The translations under genes were made by a program, and so were the position numbers. DNA of 64,000 nucleotides from Arbacia lixula (lineage: Eukaryota; Echinodermata; Echinoidea; Arbacioida; Arbaciidae): NCBI GenBank assembly GCA_963669155.1, contig OZ022584.1, forward strand, positions 16,795,417-16,859,416, read 5' to 3'. Within the stretch, counting starts at the first letter, position 1. Each line of letters starts with the position of its first letter. Positions 24,335-36,058 of the stretch are shown here, piece after piece. Below the pieces are notes generated by a model. The model saw nothing but the letters and a program-made list of their open reading frames with translations. It was not told where the DNA came from and made no database searches.

Positions 24335-24926
24335 TCATTCCAACTTTGGCCAGCATGAAAATCAAATCCTCATTCCTCCTTGAAATATGAGTTGGCCTAG
24401 ATGTCAGCCATATTTTAGACCAAAACCTCAGTCTCTCTACATTGAACTGCTGAGATTTCTGGCTCCTCTGATCACCCTTCAGAGGTATGTAAAAAAAATG
24501 TTATTTTGATTAAAGAATGCCCCGATTAAGACATTTTTTTCCTGTCTACCCTCTTTCCTGCGATCATAGATGTATCCCTTTTCCTTCAAAGTGTTAACTA
24601 CCTCATTACCCTTGGCATGTGGATGTTAAGTAAGCAAGTGTGGCTTCTGAGGTTCAGAAATATAAGGGTTAATCACCATTCGGTTTACCCTCAATTGCTC
24701 TAACCTGCAACTAATCTGCTGGCACAATTAACCCTGAACTTGCTCTTTTAGATTAATTGTACACTAAACCAAAAGAGTAAGTTTAATTCCTAACTCTAAT
24801 TCAATAACACCACCCTAACCTTTAACTCTACCCGTTAAGTGTCAGCTTGAACTCATTCATTATAAATGGAAGTGGAACAAAGTAAATTACAACCTTTATA
24901 GCTGAATAGACTGGAAAATGCAGTTT
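24335..24926. other. gene-free interval
   Basis: No exon-like frame. The stretch around 24445-24545 (GGCTCCTCTGA, TTTTGATTAAAGAATGCCC, AAGACA) is a diverged copy of 34490-34590, so it belongs to a dispersed repeat. Confidence 0.4.
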
Positions 24927-25553
24927 ACGGGTTAACTAGGTACATTGACCAATTGACCCAGAGCAGGCTGAGTTGTGAATGAGAGTTTGTGGATAGATGT
25001 TAAAAACTGGCAGTAACATTTTCAAATTTGAAGAATGAACAAGTAATTACATGTATGATATCAAACTTATCATAGTTTTGTGTCCATCAGTCAGCGCAGG
25101 AACACTACAGCTCAAAGGAATTGGCAGAGAGAAAGGGAAAGGGAAGAAAGGGAAGGAGCCACAGTTTTAAACTGCAGTATATTTTATCCAGTTCAGCATG
25201 AAACATGATGTTTTAGCCTAGAAAGCATCGTGCTTTCGTACGGGTTAACTAGGTACATTGACCAATTGACCCAGAGCAGGCTTAGTTGTGAATGAGAGTA
25301 ACATTTGTGGATAGATGTTAAAAACTGGCAGAAACATTTTCAAATTTGAAGAATGAACAAGTAATTACATGTATGATATCAAACTTATCATAGTTTTGTG
25401 TCCATCAGTCAGCGCAGGAACACTACAGCTCAAAGGAATTGGCAGAGAGAAAGGGAAAGGGAAGAAAGGGAAGGAGCCACAGTTTTAAACTGCAGTATAT
25501 TTTATCCAGTTCAGCATGAAACATGATGTTTTAGCCTAGAAAGCATCGTGCTT
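24927..25553. repeat. 313-bp direct tandem duplication
   Basis: 24927-25239 and 25240-25553 are near-identical, both starting ACGGGTTAACTAGGTACATT. The second copy has a five-base TAACA insertion at AGAGTAACATTTG. Each copy carries the left half of a fold-back element (from 25102 and from 25429). Only the second continues into the right half, so the duplication breakpoint lies inside the element. Confidence 0.9.
25102..25239. mobile_element. fold-back element 'AAAGGAATTGGCA', copy C (half)
   Basis: Only the left arm plus the start of the loop is present (ACACTACAGCTCAAAGGA to AAAGCATCGTGCTTTCG). It is truncated by the 313-bp tandem duplication. Confidence 0.8.
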
Positions 25554-25659
25554 CATGCTGAACTGGACAAAATATACCGCGGTTTAAAACTGCGGCTCCT
25601 TCCCTTTCTTCCCTTTCTCTTTCCCTAGCCCTAGGCCAATTCCTTTGAGCTGGAGTGTA
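25429..25659. mobile_element. fold-back element 'AAAGGAATTGGCA', copy D (complete)
   Basis: Complete palindrome with ACACTACAGCTCAAAGGAATT at the left and AATTCCTTTGAGCTGGAGTGT at the right; GAAACATGATGTTTTAGCC makes the loop. It is almost identical to the half copy at 25102 over their shared arm. Confidence 0.82.
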
Positions 25660-26182
25660 TAACATTAGGCCTAGGACCAATGGAGACAGGGGAAGAAAAG
25701 GAGAATGAATTAGGAAGAAATGAAATGGAAAGTTATTTCTAGCGAGATGAAGGGGAGGAACATCAGAAAGAATGAAAGCTGGAAATGTAAATGAATTTAC
25801 AATCAAAATGCAATGTAAGAAGCTTCTCATATACATAGATCACTGCTTTAAAACAATGAAAAGCGATAGCAGCTTACATGTAACTGCCCGATCATCGCTA
25901 ATCAAGACACACATCGGTATCACTGATCTGATTGTGTCTGAGATGGGTGTGCAACCACCCAAAGCATAATGGTACATGTAAGTGGCTTGTGCTAAATTGC
26001 AATGCATGGGTGTGCGAAATGATCAAAACTCAATAAAGTGTTATTTGCAGGCAGCGACAGGTTCGGTTTGGGCCATAGATCTAACTTTGTTAGTGCTGGT
26101 GATGGCTGGGTTAACCAGGCACCGCGAGACTTGTTGTCTTGGACTCGGTTTCCTCCCAACTAAGTCCTACTCCTACTCCTAG
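25660..26182. other. gene-free interval
   Basis: No convincing exon. Frames of 65-66 codons (25772-25969, 25982-26182) lack splice context and family resemblance. Confidence 0.35.
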
Positions 26183-26746
26183 GGTGGTATTACAGAAGGC
26201 TCTCCTAAGTTTTCTCCTAAGTCCCCGAGTTAGGAGGTGCCTAAGAGAGCAAGACATTGGTATTACATAACATCCTCTTAGGACTCTCTTAATTCAAATT
26301 AGGGAGGATTTGACCCCAACCAGTGCGCATTTATTAGCCAATGGAGGAAAGTGTTTCATTTATGAACAGCCAATCACAATCACAGCATCTCATCGGACCC
26401 TCCCCCTAGGATTGATCCTAACTTTGTGGTCGCGCAACTATGTGCGCGCACATCAATCATGTACGCGCGCTTGCGCAAATAAATGCTGCTCATTTTTATT
26501 GCGTGTGTTATGAATGGCCAAGACAGGGGGAGGCTCTCCTAAGTTTTCTCCTAAATCCTCTCTTCCGCGCATTCTGGAATTCCAATCCTCCTAACTTTAT
26601 GATTTGCATTAATTTGCATAAAGATAGGAGAAAACTTAGGAGAAATTTTAGGAGCGGAGTTAGGAGATAGTTATGGAATACCACTTAGGAGAATCCTAGA
26701 CTTAGGATAAGATGATCCTCCTAAGTTATCGTTCTGTAATACCACC
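26183..26746. mobile_element. MITE with GGTGGTATTACAGAA inverted ends
   Basis: Left end GGTGGTATTACAGAA and right end TTCTGTAATACCACC are perfect 15-bp inverted repeats. Subterminal CTCCTAAGTTTTCTCCTAA motifs recur inverted, giving a weaker fold-back of about 560 bp. CTA-like triplets flank both sides (possible target duplication). No transposase is present. The ends resemble those of PIF/Harbinger-like non-autonomous elements, but I cannot assign a superfamily from the sequence alone. Confidence 0.7.
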
Positions 26747-28800
26747 TCTAGTTCCAACACACACAGACTAGACTAGTCTTCAAGGTCATACAGTCAGGAG
26801 AAGATGGCAACTTGAAGTTGAACGCACAACCACAAACAAAGCTCAAATCTATGTTAACATTCTAATAAAACGATGATCGATCTCATGATACAAATATTTC
26901 CCCACATACCTTCAAATGCAAGGCCAGGCTCCGCAACAGTTAACAGTGCAAGTTCGCCTTGTCAAATGTGGGTTGTCACTGCCTACCTCTCGCCTGAACG
27001 TTCGGGTGACGTGAAGGGTTTGCCTTTGTGTGCTGCCACCAAATGAAATAACCACCGTGTCAGAGCCACACAAGAATTCCTCTTTTAAATGGCTACGTCT
27101 TGTCCTTGAAGTTGAGATAACAACTCAATTCTGATTTCACAGTGATAATGAATCTCGAGTCGTCTGCCTATAACCACAGAATTCCTATCATCGGATAGGG
27201 CTGAGAAGTGGGAGCAATTTCAGTTTGAATAGCTGATGCGATATTTTTACGATGTACGATCCAACAAAATTGCTGCCGTAAGATTGTGCCGTACGCGATA
27301 TACCGGACACAATAGCGAACAGCTGGTCGCGTCGTGTACAACTGCCAACTGCATCACATGCGTAGTCTTGACATACATACATTTTTCATCAACATAGTAT
27401 TTTGCCAAAACGGATAGAATGAGGCTGTGTTTTGTTAAACATAGCCTAAGCCTATTAATTTGGAAGGGTTTTTTTTTTTCAATATAGAAAAGTGTATGTA
27501 CATGGCGATGTGTTGACACTACTAGCGTAATGGAGGCCGAGACATAGGCTCAGAGGCACTATGATGTCCCCCCCAACATACACACGTACGGGGATGAAGT
27601 CTTGGTGTTATAACCCTGGAATTCGTACAATTAGTAATCACTTTTTAGATGCACGATGAAAACTCATTTAAAATAATTTAACTTTATTTCAAGTCAACCC
27701 TGTTAAATGATGTGTTATCTTCTAATGACCAGCCCCAGCCCCCCCCCCCCCACCCCCCACCCCCCACACCCGGCCCAGTTCAGTTCAGTCTCTCATCTCG
27801 CAGAAGTAGACAGGTCGGGTAGTTTATGCAATTAGTTTAGAACTTGGGCAGCAAGTGTGGCAACATGTGTGGACTCCTGACTTTTGAGTGGACAACTTAT
27901 TATTGGGGGTGGGGTGAGAGGGGGGGGGGGGGAACTGAACTGGGGGACCCATCCCGCATCCTTTGTCGGAAGCGTTAATAGGGGATAACGCACCATTTAA
28001 TTGATGAAGTGGTACACATCGAAGAAACAGATTCAGACGTCTCAATGAAAAAAATTGTCTATGGGAGAGATTTCATTAGACTTCCCCAAATACTAAGTTA
28101 GTGATTCACAGATGATAGATAATAGCTGAGGACTATTTTTCTAATTTTTCATAGATGAGCATTAACCTTTTATTGCACCTCATTCACGTGTATTACTTGT
28201 GAACTACAGTGACTATGGCGTTAGCTACTACTAGACGGAAGCGTCGTTTTGATATTTAGTTTTGCTTTGTTCAGAGGTATTTTGTTAGTATCTTGAACGA
28301 TGAATATTGACGTTGAATACTGTCCTGATGAAGTAAAACACATCAAGAAAATGTCTTACTGCCGACTATTCTGTCAGATCGCTTATTTTCCAAGTGTTGT
28401 AAAGTGTTGTGCACAGCGTTGTTGTTTACTGCTAGACCCCATTCGGAACATGGTTGCAAGCAAGCCATCATTGTTTAAGATAGAGATACAACACAATAAT
28501 CATGGGTACATCAAACACACCTAATTAAAAAAAAGCCAAGAATAGTTTTTTTTTTTCAAAGTAAAAATTAATTGATATTGTGCTATGGAGAAATTGGTGT
28601 GATCCAACTGCATAGAGAAAAGTAGTAAAAGAAAGGGATAGATGAAAAATTAAAACTTAGGAAGACGAAAAGTACACGAACTTGATGTCGTGCAACAATG
28701 ACATAAACAAAAAATATTATATTCCACATACTAAGAATGTTGCTATATGATTGGTCAAGAGTTGATCACGTGATGAGGCGTAGTTTTTCCTATCAGATCA
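26747..28800. other. gene-free interval with homopolymer tracts
   Basis: No exon pair with compatible phases is visible. Poly-C/CCCCCAC sequence lies at 27738-27770, a G run at 27917-27931, and a T run at 27469-27479. Short frames such as 28300-28524 (74 codons, Cys-rich, starting MNIDVEYCPDEV) have no recognisable family. Confidence 0.35.
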
Positions 28801-30377
28801 CCTGAGAATAAAAGTTCGTTACACATAGTGAAACATTGTGGACATTTGCTCACCGTGCGCGCGTGTGCATGTCCGTGCGTCGATATAACACGTAAATCTA
28901 TGTTAGATTTCGTGACATTGTGTCATAAATCGCTATTTTTTTACATGTTAGCCTAAATATCCTCGCTTGGGGCGAGTAGCATCTGAAAGCCAACACTTTT
29001 CTACACATGATTAACTAACAATAATTCGAGGATATCAAGTAGTCTCGTTGCACTTTTTGCTTGAAATCTGTTACGCATTCGTCTTTTGAGGTGGAAGTCT
29101 ATGGGAAATGCCTCCGAAATCGACGAACAAACATGTACATCACACACGTGTAGGCGTACAGAAAACAAACGAAGCAAGCAGTCAGTCTGGGGCGAGCGGT
29201 TTCTGACAGAAGAGATTTCACACTAAAACTTGATATAAGACTTATTCTCATTGGCTGTAAAACCTCGTTGCACTTTTGTTCCAAAAAGTTTTGTCTAATG
29301 AGAGACAATAATAGAAAAGAAGGCAACGAGAACTGCGGCAAATGACGTAATGCGATGATTCCATTATAGAGCGGGGGCGTCGCGAGCGTTGCGCGCAATC
29401 AGGTACGCGCTGCAGACGCGCAGGACTCACGACTCAGCGACGAGAACTGCATATTCCTGTGACATTTGTGTTCCTTTACTTGAAGTTCTAACAATGTCCA
29501 GAATATTTAGAACAATGGAGGTGAGATATTTGAAAGTTCACCCATTGTTTAATGCTGTATGGAGCGTATTTCCCATACACATCGCTAAATAATCAAATAA
29601 ACGCATGTTTTCGGTGTTGTCTGCACTCTGCAGCGGATAGAATATTGTGTGAATGGTGACTGAGACTTGGTCCCACGCGTGCAAATATATGTTGGTTTTA
29701 TAGTACTAGTAGCAGCTTTATGAAATACGAAATGATTAATTTGGTAGCTAGCGTACACTTGTGGGAATAAACATGGTAACTCGATGTCGACCCCTTAATT
29801 GTTACTACTTGTGTTGGAATTCATGGTTTCAAACTGACAAGGTTTGACTTCATTTGCATTCGTCTGACTCTGAATTTTGAAATGAGGGCTTGATAGCTCT
29901 GGCTAGGCTCTAGCTGGATCCGCCAGTTGAAGGGAAGATTTTAGAGCAATGCTACGTTTCCCCTCTAACCAACCCCATATCTAAAATTATGTTATGAAAC
30001 ACAAGTGCTTGCGGTCAATAGCTGAAGAACGTGTGGAGGATGCATGCGAAATGACTATCTGTTTGCATTTGGAATCATTTGAACCTGTGTCCTACTTGTG
30101 CAGCCGTGGGAGGGATAATCCGTAAATTAAGCAATCACCCCTATATGCCAAAATGGAGTAGTCCTACCCAATTCGAGCCGAGACCGGTGATGCGCGCTCG
30201 GGCAGCGAGCGCGTATTCACCTTTTGTCCAAAACGGGCTCAAAGTTTTCACTATGTCTAGGTGATAGTACTTTTTTGGTTTCGCTGATCTCTTCACTCCT
30301 CACAGTCCTAATGCGTGATCAATATTTTGAGTACGCGCGAAATAAAAGTGCGTTACACTCGGACTATCACTTGACAT

Positions 30378-30423
30378 CTAACGCGTCCTAACGCGCGTCC
30401 TAATACGCGTCCTAACGCGTGTT
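30378..30423. repeat. short tandem CCTAACGCG/ACGCGT cluster
   Basis: Four copies of a roughly 11-13-bp unit around CCTAACGCGT / CCTAATACGCGT. The ACGCGT core equals the yeast MluI cell-cycle box consensus, but no such function is established in animals, so I record it as a repeat only. Confidence 0.6.
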
Positions 30424-30517
30424 CCCCATGGCAGCGGCTCAGGGTTATGGAGATAAGTAAACATTACCTTTTTACGTCAAATTGTCATTTTTGGTATATA
30501 TAGTTGGTTTCAGATTT

Positions 30518-30700
30518 GGAATATAAAGCAAATAATCAACTTTTGGTTTCAAGCAATGAGACGAGCTATCACTTCCTCGGCGATCTGAATGTATACGCTA
30601 TGTTTCCTCAGCTGCGCTTCGGAAAGATAGCTACATCCAGATCGCCTCGGAAGTGATAGTTCGTCCCATCACTCTCACCAACGCTGATTATTTGCTTATT
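30518..30700. mobile_element. fold-back element (GAGCTATCACTTCC arms)
   Basis: Arms of about 60 bp: AAGCAAATAATCAAC, ATGAGACGAGCTATCACTTC and CGGCGATCTG on the left pair with CAGATCGCC, GAAGTGATAGTTCGTCCCAT and GATTATTTGCTTA on the right. The intervening loop is about 45 bp. No coding capacity. Confidence 0.7.
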
Positions 30701-31267
30701 AGTTCAAGCTTGATAGTGTCCCTGATCTCCTCCACGCATCCCTCTCGCTCGCGCCCCCTGTCCCATCCCTTATCGAAAATAGCTAACCGAATGCGCGCGT
30801 GCCGCCAGATACGCCCGCGGATTACTGTTACGAATCGTTCGTCCGATCTGACGAGCGCGCTAGTTCGTTCGTTCCATGAACTTTGACACAGTCATAGCAA
30901 CCAGAAGCGAAGAATATTCGTAAACGTCGTTCTTAACCTCTGTATTTACACATTTTAACCGAGTTTCTTGAGGATCCCAACTTCTTTCAACACGGCATGA
31001 TCTGGGAGAAGTGATGGATTCAATTGGAACTTTAGATCTCAAGTAAGTGTCGTGACAAAGATAAATGTCGCGTGATTGAAACTAAGTTTCTGCCACACAC
31101 AGACACAGCTCACAGGGACGGTCTGAGCTGAGTCATTCGCCGTGCGATAGATTCGGCACACTCAACTAACATACCCTGGGCCGACGGCCTCGGCCTCTCA
31201 CTCGTGGAGTGCTGAGGCAGTACATGTATATGGATTGGGCGGTGTCTCACAGATCGATTAGCCAGGG

Positions 31268-31285
31268 CGGGGGGGGGGGGGGGTA
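31268..31285. repeat. poly-G tract
   Basis: An uninterrupted G run of about 16-18 bases following GGGCGG; length is likely variable or subject to assembly error. Confidence 0.85.
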
Positions 31286-31800
31286 TTTTAGTTATTCACA
31301 CACACTTATTTAGGCTCATCAATATCATCTACTTACTTTCATGCTACGCCTAGTTAGACCTAAAAATCAGTCTCTCTCGAGACTCTGTCTAGGCCTATGT
31401 AGACTATATACGTGGCCCATTCTCATCGCGGGGCCCTTAATCAAGGCACTAGCAAAAATGCATATTAGAACAAAATGGTAAGCGTACCACATGTGAGATT
31501 ACAGAATCACCGTCGGCACAACAGTTTCTGTCAAGTTAAGCAATTAGTCATTTTAGTGAATTACAATTTGAAAAATGCAAGTTTTATCAAATTGTCGTCT
31601 TTTGAAATTTTAAGCTACAAGAAAACACATTATTCGGCAAATGTAAAAATTACATGCCGACCAGAAAGTCTGTTTTCTCCAAAATTCCTTCCACGCACCA
31701 GCTCAGGGATCACTTCAATAGCCGAATGGAGAAGTCAGTTTGATCGTGATGCGCGTGCCTTCGGCACTACATCATGCGCGTTCCAAGAAAATACAATTAA

Positions 31801-33858
31801 AATGAAGGTTCATGGATCTTCTTCAAGAAAACATTGAACAATGTCATTAATCGATACACGCCTAAGAAACGACATGTAAACAAAGGGAAGAAAACATGGA
31901 TTAAGGGTAAAACACTTGAGCTTGTTAGGGAAAAACACAGACAGTTCAGGAAGTGGCGTAACATGCTTAGTGTAAACAATACCAGGAGATATTCTCATAC
32001 TGAACTAGAAGACCAGGAATTGCATTACAAAAGAGTAAGTAACCAGGCAAGATGGCACTGTAGAAAAGCTGCTAGTGAATTTGAGCACTCAATTGCTTCT
32101 AATGTGAAGAAAAATGCAAAAGTTTTTGGTCTTATGTTAGATCGAAAACAACAACTCGTGAAAGTGTATCAAATCTGACTAAACTAGATGGTAGTAAAAC
32201 ATCTTCAGACCAAGAAAAAGCAGAAGTTTTACAGGCTTTTTTCTCATCAGTCTTTACAAAGGAAGATGAGATGGACATCCCGGCTCCTCCACTGGCTAGG
32301 TTTGATGCTCCCTTATGTAATGTTGAAATAACCTCAGGAGATGTGTTTAGTTTGTTGTCAAATCTAAAGTCTAATAAATCTCCAGGGCCAGATAATTTAC
32401 ATCCTTACCCATTGAGAGAATTAGCAGAAGTGTTAGCACTGCCGATATCTTTACTCTTCCAAAAAAGCATGGAAAGCGGACAGCTACCATTAGACTGGAA
32501 ATCGGCTAATGTGTCACCCATTTTTAAGAAAGGTAGTAAGACAGACAGCAAAAACTATCGACCGGTTAGTTTAACATGCATTATATGTAAAATCATGGAA
32601 AATCTCATTCGTAAAAAGTGATCACCTGACAAGAAATGACCTGATATCCAGGCATCAATACGGCTTTGTTGCTGGCCGATCTTGCATCACGAACCTCTTA
32701 GAAGTACTTGATGATTGGACACAGGCGTTGGATGAGGGCGGCACAATTGATGCTATATATATGGATCTAATGAAAGCTTTTGACACCGTCCCTCACCAAC
32801 GTCTTCTTGTTAAGTTGGAATCTTTCGGTGTTGGTGGTAAACTTCTTTCCTGGTTGAAATCTTTTTTGATTGGTAGGAGACAAAGGGTTGTAGTCAGTGG
32901 AAAGGAGTCCTCTTGGGGAGAAGTAGTGAGTGGCGTGCCTCAAGGTAGTGTGTTGGGTCCGACCCTCTTTTTGATCTTTGTTAACGACCTCCCTGACACA
33001 GTTCAGTCAAAGGTCACTATGTTTGCTGACGATACAAAGTTGTATGTTCGTTCTGACAAGAGAGATTCTGTTGTGCAACTTCAATGTGACTTGTTGAAAC
33101 TGGAAGAATGGGCTGCAAAGTGGCTGCTTCGATTCCATCCTGAGAAGTGCACTGTTTTAAAGCTTGGGAATCAAAATCCAAATATGCAAACAGAATATCA
33201 TATGATGAGTGAATCAGGTGAAGTAGCTCTAAGAGAAGTTCATGTTGAAAAAGATCTAGGAGTTTCAGTAGACTCAAAACTGTCTTTCAAAAATCAAGTC
33301 TCCCAAGCAAGCTTGAAAGCTAACAGAGTTTTAGGTATCGTAAGAAGGACGTTTGTGAATCTTGATGCTGCTACGATGTTGTTTTTGTTTAAGGGTCTTG
33401 TTAGACCCATCTTAGAGTATGGTCAGGCAGCATGGTCACCCTATAGAATAGGAGAGCAGAGGAAGTTGGAGAGTGTACAGAGGCGTGCAACTAAAATTAT
33501 TCCGGGGTTTAGTCATTTGACATATCGTGAGCACCTCATGAAGCTCAAACTGCCAACTCTTGCTCATAGGCGTAGGAGGGGTGATATGATAGATGTTTTT
33601 AAGTACTTGACCGGAGTGTACAACACTGAACACGATCTGTTTCACCTGGCACACAGAACGTCTAGAGGTCACAAATTGAAACTAGACAAGCAGTACTCTC
33701 GTCTTGATATGAGGAAGTATTTCTTCAGTAACAGAATTGTTGACTTGTGGAATAGTCTTCCTGATTGTGTTGTCTCAGCAACTTCTGTGAACTCCTTCAA
33801 AAATAGGCTTGACAAATATTGGATTGATAATCATGATCTTCTTTATGAGCCTGTATAA
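31801..33858 (+). pseudogene. LINE ORF2-like reverse transcriptase, two frameshifts
   Basis: Three frames join in order. 31801-32150 encodes the linker (RYTPKKRH, ARWHCRKAASEFE). About 32151-32615 encodes the start of the reverse transcriptase, with AFFSSVFTKEDE, SPGPDNLHPYPLRELAE, WKSANVSPIFKKG and NYRPVSLT. 32616-33858 encodes ISRHQYGF, YMDLMKAFDTVPHQRLL, GVPQGSVLGPTLFL, the catalytic FADDTKLY, and a C-terminal part with RRATKIIP. Frame breaks fall near 32150 (after LDRKQQ) and near 32615 (after ENLIRKK). The FADD motif and the AFDTVPH and GVPQGS blocks are intact, so decay is recent or slight. The product would copy its own RNA at a nicked target. Confidence 0.88.
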
Positions 33859-34010
33859 ACTGTATGTATTTTACACACTGTCCTGACCCACATACATGTT
33901 AACGTGATAAGTCAAGGAAAATGTTTCAATCTACGATCGATGAACAGGCGAAGTCCTACAATCATCGTTGGATTAAAGTAAAGTAAGTAAAGTAAGTTTA
34001 GTCTCTTTTT
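31801..34010 (+). mobile_element. 5'-truncated CR1/Jockey-superfamily LINE
   Basis: The element keeps the end of the linker before the reverse transcriptase, the whole reverse transcriptase and the C-terminal region, but not the apurinic endonuclease that should precede them. Its frame opens just after an in-frame stop at 31798. The end after the ORF has TAAAG/TAAGT short tandem repeats (33970-34000), in keeping with LINEs of this superfamily that end in short repeats rather than poly-A. It is inserted in the sense orientation upstream of CFAP43 or in its first intron. It is probably dead because of the truncation and two frameshifts. Confidence 0.88.
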
Positions 34011-36058
34011 TTTGGACCTCGTTCCATTAAACATCTAGGGTAGCCTTAAAGAAAATAGAATTCTTCTATCAAGAGTCCACTTCAAGCATAACTCACATGA
34101 ACAAGCAAACTACAAATTTCTTTTTTCTTTTTTTTTCAAATCACCAAGTCACCATAAAATCGAACACATAATCGATCAGGAAAAGTCCATTGACAATACA
34201 CGTAAATGGTGCGGCGTTTAAGGGCCACAACTTTATCGTCGACAAATATTGACAGGCTCACATTTTTGCACTGAAAATACAATTATTTGTAAGTGTTTAC
34301 TCAAAATGTCTCTATAATATGATTTTGAAAATATAAAGCATGAAAGTAAGTGCGATTTAATGTAAGAGTTAATTGAAATATGTCTTTGTTTTCATCTCAA
34401 ATTGTAAGTGTGGCAAGAATGACCCACCTGTCATACTATAGATAGACTAGTCTACTCCTGTAGGACGTTGGATCCGCTGAGATTGCAGCTGGCTCCTCTG
34501 AATGCCCCTACCTACAATGTAGATGTCCAAAAATGTAATTTTGATTAAAAAATGCCCTGAATGAGACGGTTATTCTTGTCTAGCTACGCAACATATTTCA
34601 ACATTTATGATATGAATCATGATGTGACCATATTTTGTGCACATTTTGGTTTCCTTGTTGATTCCAAGACACCTAGATTATTACATACATACGACGTTTA
34701 ATACCTCAAAAGAATGAGAATATTTTATATAATCACATTTCATGGCCTGGAATTCAAATTTCAGATTAAAATCAAAGTTTATTTCGAGAAATTTGCAATG
34801 CTTACTGACTCAGCCGTCCGCTCACATGTGTGACCTAATTTTGCGCAGTAAGTTCGCTGCGCTCTTGTGCCTTTGTGGTTGACAATGAGTGTCAAAACAT
34901 TCGAAAACCACCTCATATTGTCAAGCACATACCAGCCATTTGAGTAAATACTTCAAAATTGGTAATACTATTAGTTTTTATTGATTTTATAGACGTTTGG
35001 TTGATGTATCTTGTTCGACTGTTTGAAGACTACAGTATCTTAGTCCCACATATGCATCATGCATCCTCTCATTTCAGCGCGAAATTAGGTCACACCACCA
35101 TACAAGATCTAACACTTCACAATAAATAAAAAAAAAAAACATTAGGAGTGAACCCTTCATAAAAGGTTGCATATAGACTATAGGGGAAAAAATAGTTTTG
35201 TCAATGGTTCTATTTGTCACAGAAAAAGTATAGTGAGTGGACCATAAACTGGGCCCTTCCGTTCAAACTGGCCCCTTGCATTTCTGCTCAATGCATGTTA
35301 TTGAGCGTTGGATGCACGCTTTGTTGTATATTTTATGCATGTATGTAAATTGAACGATTTTGGAGGGAAAATTGGGCAAAAAATTCAATCAAAACTAATT
35401 AACACAAAATGAAAGCATGCATTTTGAAATCTTTTTGTTTCTCACAGTAATGAATGACATCATTCTATGAAAGTTTATATCAAAAGATTCTACGACTCCA
35501 ATTCACAAAAAATTGCCATATTCTAAGGACTTCTTCCTGTGCCATGCAGCTACTCAATATTCAGTAGCACTTGCCCCATTGCTGCTTGATCTTATTACTA
35601 CATGTTACGAGCTTTGCAGCATAGCTAACTAGAAGTGTGAATATAATGCAATGGTGGAAATATGATCCAAGTATAACTTAGATCGAGTTAGATTTCACAC
35701 CTTATGTCATGTCTAAACCGATGAAAGTAAATAGGGGATATTCATGAATAGTTTTTGTCTTGTTGTCAGTGAATCTTATATGTAGATGTGAAAGGGCCTC
35801 ATATTATTCATGTTCAGTTCATCAGATCAGTTCATTTTATTCCATTCATCATGAAAGCAGATATATACATCAACAAATGAACATTTTATAAAACCGCACT
35901 AACATGAATAAAAAATATTGAGAAAAAAACAAACATTACAAATGAATGAGTTTATAAGATTGAGGGGTTAAAAAGAGCAGTCAGCCTTGTAAACTACTCT
36001 GCAAGAATATGGAGGAGTTTTGCTGAATTTTTGGTTCTTGTTTTGTGAATCCACACAG
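33859..36058. other. gene-free interval upstream of (or within intron 1 of) CFAP43
   Basis: After the LINE tail the sequence is AT-rich with no clear exon. 34490-34590 is a diverged copy of 24445-24545 (dispersed repeat). An A run lies at 35129-35138. I could not locate an initiating exon that joins in phase to 36059 here. Confidence 0.4.

Larger units (their letters stand above)
28801..31300. promoter_or_regulatory. CpG-richer interval, possible promoter region
   Basis: CpG dinucleotides are noticeably denser here than in the AT-rich surroundings: GCGCGCGTGTGCATG near 28857, GGGGGCGTCGCGAGCG near 29372, GCGCGCTCGGGCAGCGAGCG near 30191, and ACGCGT words at 30380-30422. Invertebrate CpG density is not a reliable promoter marker, so this is suggestive only. 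If real, it could serve CFAP43, whose first exon is not located (see the candidate at 30253). Confidence 0.25.

Noticed and set aside
28300-28524. Small Cys-rich protein gene (74 codons)
   Set aside because: No signal peptide, no family resemblance, no splice context; a frame of this length is expected by chance.
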